A stretch of 64,000 nt of DNA from assembly GCA_947561585.1 (NCBI GenBank), contig CANNZV010000114.1:124001-188000 (forward strand), in the 5' to 3' direction. Positions 55,480 to 64,000 of the stretch are shown here, one piece after another (within the stretch, counting starts at the first letter, position 1; each line of letters opens with the position of its first letter). The DNA is from Caprella mutica (lineage: Eukaryota > Arthropoda > Malacostraca > Amphipoda > Caprellidae). The notes under the pieces are model-generated. The model was not told where the DNA came from. It saw nothing but the letters and a program-made list of their open reading frames with translations, and ran no database searches. The translations under genes were made by a program, and so were the position numbers.

Positions 55480-55691
55480 ATTTTTTCCTCTCGAAAATAA
55501 TATTCTGGCTAAGTTGGTGGATGTTTAGCTATTTATTCCTATGTTACCATCAATATTTGGTGGAATAATGGGTAAAATGTTGGTGGATCAGCCAAAATTT
55601 TAGAAATTTATGGTGGATTTTTCAGCTATTTTAAAAAGTCAGATGAATTTTTTGCACCAAATACAGACTGGCCAGTTCCTGCAGTATGGCT

Positions 55692-56422
55692 TCTCAATTT
55701 CAATAGTCCGACGGCCTTATAGTCCGACAGTTCCATCTTTCTGTGTTTTTTTAATTTTTTTAATTTAAAAAAATATGATTAAATAGTTATACTCAATTAA
55801 TAAATAAAAACTAGGAATCTAAGGATAATCACTCAATTACCGAATACACTCAATTACCGAATTTCTCCTTTGTAACCTTATTATTTAATATTATTTATTT
55901 TCTTCTGAGTGGTCATAAAAGAAGACTGTGTACAATAGTAAAGGAGAATAGGAATTAGTGTTACTGGTGGTGGTGGAGAAGTGTAATTAATAAAAATGAA
56001 TGTTATGATAAAAAATTCCTTCCACTGAACCTATTGCCGAATCAGTGACTTAGGTTACCACCCTCACCTAAAATCTATCATCAAACACTTGCTTATATTT
56101 TTGTTACTCGCGCAATAATTAGCATAAAAAATGCTTCAAGACTTGTATTGTATTATGTATATCTATTCCGTTGCATAAATAATCAATTTGTGATTAGATT
56201 AGCATTTCTATTAAACATTCGGCAATTCTTACATAAATCGATGTATTTTCAAATACCGTAAATTTGATAAACACCATCTGGTAATTGATCTTTTTTTTTC
56301 ATATGACCGAATTTGAATTTTCAATAATGCGAATATTAAAAAAGAGCATACAGAAATTGAATTTCTTATGCAAATATATAAATTCAACGCAATATAGTAT
56401 ATATAACATTCTTCTTCAGATA
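55692..56422. other. AT-rich, no gene recognised
   Basis: No coding motif, array or paired ends. The last remnant of MITE family I ends at about 55689. Confidence 0.4.
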
Positions 56423-56636
56423 TAGGGTCGAGCATGTAAATTGCGTTCTACTAACTAACTGCGGCCTCTAACATCAGAAACGTCATATCTTCAAAACACT
56501 CATTAAAAACATAAAGTAATAAATTATAGCATGCACTGCGCTTATTTTGATAGCTATGCAACATTTTAATGTAATTTCGGTTCAGATTGTTTAAGAGACT
56601 CTCCTGAGAGGGCCGCAATTTACCTTCGTGACCCTA
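56423..56636 (+). mobile_element. MITE family H, complete copy
   Basis: TAGGGTCGAGCATGTAAATT to AATTTACCTTCGTGACCCTA, about 214 bp, with CTGCGGCCTCTAAC and TAGCATGCACTGCGCTT inside. Non-coding. Confidence 0.75.
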
Positions 56637-57944
56637 TGTATAGCATTCTATATTGATGTTATCGATCGATTTGCAGATTGTGCTGCACGTTAGAGGGATA
56701 TTTTGAAGGTAGCCTTATAAATAATATAATATAAGTTAAATTAAATTTTATATTCCTTTGAATTTTCTACTCTTTTCTTCACTTTAATGCTACTTGATCG
56801 TAAATTTAGAAATTTGGAGGATAGTGCTAGGATTATGCTCTTCAATTACGAGGTCTTAGATTTTGTGCTAGGTTGGATGGTACTCTTCATTTACTATCAC
56901 ATCTTCATTTTCCTCTTCCATCTGTGAGTGCAGCCACCAGTGCTTGTGTCCCGTTTCGTCACATTCCTTGGTAAGTGCAGACTGTATTCACAAAGTAGCT
57001 TCCGTGAGCATTGTTACTGACGGTGGTAAGTGACTTTATTCATGGAGCCATTTTCCTTTCTAACTGCTTCTCCCAGTCCCTTTCACTCTTTTCCTTTTGA
57101 GGACAGCAATATGGTCTTTGGTCTATTGGTTTCGAAGCAGACGTTAAACCCCAACTATACTTTTCTTCCTACCCGATTGAGCCTGTTTACAGACACTGTG
57201 ACATGGTCGTTATCTTATTGAGTTAATAGTTTGGGGATTGTATTGAAAATACAGCTGATGAGTTTATTATTTTCGATTTCCATACATTCATGAAAAACTC
57301 AATTCCGATTTTGTCTATTGCATTACATAATCCTTTGTTTTTGCAAAGTAATAATCACAAATTAACAACTAAGCTACGTAATTCATCATACTTTAACTCA
57401 ATAAGTACCATCATTATTATGAATATAATATCAAGTAGTAAAATAGTTCATTTAGTTATTTCATTCCAGACGGCAAAGGATTCATAAGCAAAAAATTGCA
57501 TTCAATATTTTTTATGGTAATTGATTTGTATGCATAAAATTTCAATCGGTATTTGATATTCCACTTGGTTATTAATTTGTATGCAAATAATTACATTCGG
57601 TATTTGAGTATATTTGATACCGAATTCGGCAACTGTGTTCCGAATGTAAATTATACGGTAATCTGCAAAATTAACCCTAATTTGAGAGCTTATAAATATT
57701 ATATTATAGATTCCTGTTGATTTGATAAACTTTCACTATGAAATAATAGTAGAATAACATCTCTCGGTCATGTCTAACATATGTGTACACATGTAGTGTT
57801 CTCAAGACTCAATATCAAACTTATTCACAACAGTATGTATTTCATATGGTAATTGAGTGATTACCCTAATTTGAATAATAAATTATTTTTCATTTCTTTC
57901 ATTTTTAAAATTTCATATTACCTACTCTTTTATTTGTTGTAGAG
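56637..57944. other. No gene recognised; dispersed repeat similarity to 47095-47760
   Basis: Short frames near 57030 and 57290 have no motif. Parts of 56800-57190 resemble the UBE2A downstream region. 57570-57670 has repeated CAT.CGGTATTTGA stretches. Confidence 0.35.
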
Positions 57945-58070
57945 ATGCACCGATTCCATATTAGTAACCGATACCAGTACCAATCACAATTACTTTAAAA
58001 TTCAGGTAAGCGATACTGATACCAAGTCCGATATCAGTTACTTTATAATAGTATAATATTCAAGCCAAAG
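57945..58070 (+). mobile_element. hAT-like left terminus (AGAGATGCACCGAT)
   Basis: TAGAGATGCACCGATTCC, then several CCGATACCAGTACC / GCGATACTGATACC motifs, resembles the subterminal structure of the hAT element at 20283-21324 and known hAT ends. No right terminus was found before the satellite, so the extent is unknown. Confidence 0.4.
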
Positions 58071-58389
58071 ACACCAAAAATATTAGTTCTAGATAGGTAT
58101 CTGTAGTTGAATGTACCGATAATTTATAGCTATAGTTTTACATATAATGATGTACCCAGGTCTTTATAATATTCATGGGATAGGATTAGGTAGCTACTTA
58201 GGTATTTATAACTAAGATTGTTGCCTAGGTGTTTAGAAGTAAACTACCTATGCAATAATACATCTTGACTTCATAATAATATATAAATGCATTGGCTAAC
58301 ATCAGAAGTGAACTCCACAGGTGCCACTTGTTCAATGTAATACCTATTGATTTCATTCGTTATAACATTTTTGTGTTATTGCAATTAAG

Positions 58390-61300
58390 TACAGTGTACC
58401 GGGTTAGTAGTACAGTGTACCTATCAAAGTAGGTAGCACAGTGTACCTATCGAAGTAGGTAGCACAGTGTACCTATCGAAGTAGGTAGCACAGTGTACCT
58501 ATCGAAGTAGGTAGCACAGTGTACCTATCGAAGTAGGTAGCACAGTGTACCTAGCAAAGTAGGTAGCACAGTGTACCTAGCAAAGTAGGTAGCACAGTGT
58601 ACCTAGCAAAGTAGGTAGCACAGTGTACCTAGCAAAGTAGGTAGCAAAGTGTACCTAGCAAAGTAGGTAGCAAAGTGTACCTAGCAAAGTAGGTAGCAAA
58701 GTGTACTTAGCAAAGTAGGTAGCACAGTGTACCTAGCAAAGTAGGTAGCACAGTGTGTACCTAGCAATGTAGGTAGCACAGTGTGTAACTAGCAATGTAA
58801 GTAGCACAGTGTGTAACTAGCAATGTAGGTAGCACAGTGTGTAACTAGCAATGTAGGTAGCACAGTGTGTAACTAGCAATGTAGGTAGCACAGTGTGTAA
58901 CTAGCAATGTAGGTAGCACAGTGTGTAACTAGCAATGTAGGTAGCACAGTGTGTAACTAGCAAAGTAGGTAGCACAGTGTGTAACTAGCAAAGTAGGTAG
59001 CACATTGTGTGACTATCGAAGTAGGTAGCACAGTGTGTGACTATCGAAGTAGGTAGCACAGTGTACCTATCGAAGTAGGTAGCACAGTGTACCTAGCAAA
59101 GTGTACCTAGCAAAGTAGGTAGCAAAGTGTACCTAGCAAAGTAGGTAGCAAAGTGTACCTAGCAAAGTAGGTAGCAAAGTGTACCTAGCAAAGTAGGTAG
59201 CAAAGTGTACCTAGCAAAGTAGGTAGCACAGTGTGTAACTAGCAATGTAGGTAGCACAGTGTGTGACTATCGAAGTAGGTAGCACATTGTGTGACTATCG
59301 AAGTAGGTAGCACAGTGTGTGACTATCGAAGTAGGTAGCACAGTGTACCTATCGAAGTAGGTAGCACAGTGTACCTATCGAAGTAGGTAGCACAGTGTAC
59401 CTAGCAAAGTAGGTAGCACAGTGTACCTAGCAAAGTAGGTAGCACAGTGTACCTAGCAAAGTAGGTAGCACAGTGTACCTAGCAAAGTAGGTAGCACAGT
59501 GTACCTAGCAAAGTAGGTAGCACAGTGTACCTAGCAAAGTAGGTAGCAAAGTGTACCTAGCAAAGTAGGTAGCAAAGTGTACCTAGCAAAGTAGGTAGCA
59601 AAGTGTACTTAGCAAAGTAGGTAGCACAGTGTACCTAGCAAAGTAGGTAGCACAGTGTGTACCTAGCAAAGTAGGTAGCACAGTGTGTACCTAGCAAAGT
59701 AGGTAGCACAGTGTAGCTAGCAAAGTAGGTAGCACAGTGTAGCTAGCAAAGTAGGTAGCAAAGTGTACCTAGCAAAGTGTACCTAGCAAAGTAGGTAGCA
59801 AAGTGTACTTAGCAAAGTAGGTAGCACAGTGTGTACTTAGCAAAGTAGGTAGCACAGTGTGTACCTAGCAAAGTAGGTAGCACAGTGTGTACCTAGCAAA
59901 GTAGGTAGCACAGTGTGTAACTAGCAATGTAGGTAGCACAGTGTGTAACTAGCAATGTAGGTAGCACAGTGTGTAACTAGCAATGTAGGTAGCACAGTGT
60001 GTAACTAGCAATGTAGGTAGCACAGTGTGTAACTAGCAATGTAGGTAGCACAGTGTGTAACTAGCAATGTAGGTAGCACAGTGTGTAACTAGCAATGTAG
60101 GTAGCACAGTGTGTAACTAGCAATGTAGGTAGCACAGTGTGTGACTAGCAATGTAGGTAGCACAGTGTGTGACTAGCAATGTAGGTAGCACAGTGTGTGA
60201 CTATCGAAGTAGGTAGCACAGTGTGCGACTATCGAAGTAGGTAGCACAGTGTGCGACTATCGAAGTAGGTAGCACAGTGTGCGACTATCGAAGTAGGTAG
60301 CACAGTGTGTGACTATCGAAGTAGGTAGCACAGTGTGTGACTATCGAAGTAGGTAGCACAGTGTGTGACTATCGAAGTAGGTAGCACAGTGTGTGACTAT
60401 CGAAGTAGGTAGCACAGTGTGTGACTATCGAAGTAGGTAGCACAGTGTGTGACTATCGAAGTAGGTAGCACAGTGTGTGACTATCGAAGTAGGTAGCACA
60501 GTGTGTGACTATCGAAGTAGGTAGCACAGTGTGTGACTATCGAAGTAGGTAGCACAGTGTGTGACTATCGAAGTAGGTAGCACAGTGTGTGACTATCGAA
60601 GTAGGTAGCACAGTGTGTGACTATCGAAGTAGGTAGCACAGTGTGTGACTATCGAAGTAGGTAGCACAGTGTGTGACTATCGAAGTAGGTAGCACAGTGT
60701 GTGACTATCGAAGTAGGTAGCACAGTGTGTGACTATCGAAGTAGGTAGCACAGTGTGTGACTATCGAAGTAGGTAGCACAGTGTGTGACTATCGAAGTAG
60801 GTAGCACAGTGTGTGACTATCGAAGTAGGTAGCACAGTGTGTGACTATCGAAGTAGGTAGCACAGTGTGTGACTATCGAAGTAGGTAGCACAGTGTGTGA
60901 CTATCGAAGTAGGTAGCACAGTGTGTGACTATCGAAGTAGGTAGCACAGTGTGTGACTATCGAAGTAGGTAGCACAGTGTGTGACTATCGAAGTAGGTAG
61001 CACTAGCACAGTGTGTGACTATCGAAGTAGGTAGCACTAGCACAGTGTGTGACTATCGAAGTAGGTAGCACTAGCACAGTGTGTGACTATCGAAGTAGGT
61101 AGCACTAGCACAGTGTGTGACTATCGAAGTAGGTAGCACTAGCACAGTGTGTGACTATCGAAGTAGGTAGCACTAGCACAGTGTGTGACTATCGAAGTAG
61201 GTAGCACTAGCACAGTGTGTGACTATCGAAGTAGGTAGCACTAGCACAGTGTGTGACTATTGAAGTAGGTAGCACTAGCACAGTGTTAAACTATTGAAGT

Positions 61301-61676
61301 AGGTAGCACTAGCACAGTGTTAAACTATCGAAGTAGGTAGCACTAGCACAGTGTTAAACTATCGAAGTAGGTAGCACTAGCACAGTGTTAAACTATCGAA
61401 GTAGGTAGCACTAGCACAGTGTTAAACTATCGAAGTAGGTAGCACTAGCACAGTGTTAAAATATTGAAGTAGGTAGCACTAGCACAGTGTAAAACTATCG
61501 AAGTAGGTAGCACTAGCACAGTGTAAAACTATCGAAGTAGGTAGCAGTAGCACAGTGTAACTATTGAAGTAGGTAGCAGTAGCACAGTGTAACTATCGAA
61601 GTAGGTAGCACTAGCATAGTGCAACTATCGAAGTAGGTAGCAGTAGCACAGTGTAACTATCGAAGTGGGTATCACA
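58390..61676. repeat. 26-34 bp minisatellite, about 3.3 kb, with ordered variant classes
   Basis: More than a hundred units around GTAGGTAGCACAGTGT. Classes occur in blocks: ACCTATCGAA (26 bp), ACCTAGCAAA (26), GTAACTAGCAAT (28), GTGACTATCGAA (28, the longest run, 60190-60990), then a 34-bp class with an added ACTAGC (60990-61270), a TTAAACTATCGAA class, and decaying units. The class order from 58400 to about 59040 is replayed from about 59340, so a block near 0.9 kb was itself duplicated. Non-coding. Confidence 0.95.
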
Positions 61677-62055
61677 ATGAAACTATAAATGAATAGAGAC
61701 TACCTAATTCAGGTACGAAAGTATTGTTTAAATAGTATCTTGATTGCTTCCATTCATATATCAGATGGACATAGGTATATGCTATTAATGTTCAATTGAA
61801 AAATATTACCTATATACACTACCTAACTTGAAAAAGTAATTGATTTCGGTAATATACTTTCTCCAATGATTCTACTTTATTAGCTACCTAGTTAATTGAT
61901 TTCCTATCACTATCACTTATCAGCAAAGTAAAGTAATATAGAAATATTCAGTCATTACTCATTCATATAATAATTTTAATAAAAATGTTATTCCATAGTT
62001 ATATCCATTATCCACGGACAAAAAAACTGTATCACTTAACCAAGTTACCACACCA

Positions 62056-62202
62056 CCAGTCTGAAGAATATCAATATGGGACATTTAACTTTTTTTTGCA
62101 AACAAATCTTAATTTTCTCGAATGTTTACTTGCATTTTACTGAGAACAGACGCCAATATAGAGGATTTCTTGGAGAACAGTTTCCCAGTTCCTGCAGTCT
62201 GG
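62056..62202 (+). mobile_element. hAT-type MITE, family I, complete copy
   Basis: 147 bp, CCAGTCTGAAGAAT to AGTTCCTGCAGTCTGG, flanked by CCACACCA / CCACACTA (7 of 8). It has the body motifs ACTGAGAACAGACGCC and AGAGGATTTCTTGGAGAACA. It lies about 315 bases before the Drp1 start codon, in its promoter or 5' UTR region. Confidence 0.8.
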
Positions 62203-62505
62203 CCACACTATTGTCAACATGATATGATGATTCATAAATATGATTTATGAATCATGATAATAGATAGAATGATTATTGATAGGTAGCTAACCAGTAACCG
62301 GTGCGTAGAAACACTGGAACGGACCAAGATTGAGGCAAATATTTATGTTAGAGTACTGTTTGCATCATTTTAAATGCTCATGGAGGTTATATATTGCAAA
62401 AGAATACTTCAATATGGTTGGTCTAATTTTTCCCTCTGTTCCAGAACTTTAAAGCTATAACTATATTAAGTTTATGATAGAAGATTTAATCTGGACCAGT
62501 TGTAG

Positions 62506-64000
<1,495 letters not shown>

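Larger units (their letters stand above)
50142..55671. mobile_element. MITE family E interrupted by the Copia element
   Basis: The ends are CCAGTCTGTATTT (50142) and AAATACAGACTGG (55671), flanked by a perfect 8-bp duplication CCAGTTCC (50134-50141 and 55672-55679). MITE sequence occupies 50142-50189 and 55485-55671; ATTTT is duplicated around the Copia insertion (50185-50189, 55480-55484). The uninterrupted family copy is at 43198-43434. Confidence 0.9.

Noticed and set aside
58390..61676. Centromeric satellite
   Set aside because: A 3.3 kb array of 26-34 bp units flanked by unique DNA and a host gene is better read as a local minisatellite.

Overview
The window is AT-rich, intron-bearing animal DNA, almost certainly from an insect. 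The evidence is two spliced conserved host genes (a Rad6/UBE2A-type ubiquitin-conjugating enzyme and the start of dynamin-related protein 1), a Copia element whose primer site matches the anticodon region of initiator tRNA-Met, and DNA transposon families common in insects (Tc1, PIF/Harbinger, hAT, piggyBac-type, pogo-like, P/THAP-like). A hemipteran is my guess only; nothing seen here fixes the order. There are no bacterial features, and most of the 64 kb is transposon-derived.

Layout. 436-668 and 12307-12620 look like the two halves of one old repeat (a continuous copy lies at 47965-48400), split by an 11.6 kb composite at 669-12306. The composite holds two fold-back elements with the same 20-base end but different tandem arrays in their arms (61-bp and 22-bp units). 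Their arms interlock instead of nesting. A broken Tc1 transposon, a palindromic MITE with 17-bp arrays, tRNA-like pol III boxes and a 3.6 kb element with its own arrays (8709-12280) sit inside it. 13460-14886 is a pogo-like element holding a nest of short hAT-type MITEs. 15545-19345 is a decayed PIF/Harbinger locus: a transposase on +, a MADF-like partner on -, and two insertions, one a MITE flanked by TTAA. 20283-21324 is a non-autonomous hAT element.

21577-33376 carries, on the - strand, three diverged copies of a multi-exon gene family that I do not recognise. Further - strand exons lie at 33790-42360, broken up by an LTR retrotransposon (34216-38443) and by a Tc1/mariner-like insertion (38778-40755). 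That LTR element has LTRs that look identical, a 12-copy 125-bp array in its leader, and a host-like Gly/Tyr/Gln-rich coding tail in place of gag-pol. A related gag-pol Copia copy (50190-55479) is full length but frameshifted. It sits inside a MITE that itself sits inside another MITE.

Host genes: the UBE2A/Rad6 orthologue (43905-46239, four coding exons, a THAP-bearing P-like element in intron 1) and the first four coding exons of Drp1 (62518 to the window end). Before Drp1 lies a 3.3 kb minisatellite (58390-61676) with ordered variant classes. The two host genes are unrelated in function: one acts in ubiquitin signalling and DNA-damage tolerance, the other in mitochondrial and peroxisomal fission. 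Everything else reads as layered mobile DNA with some decayed or unknown genes.
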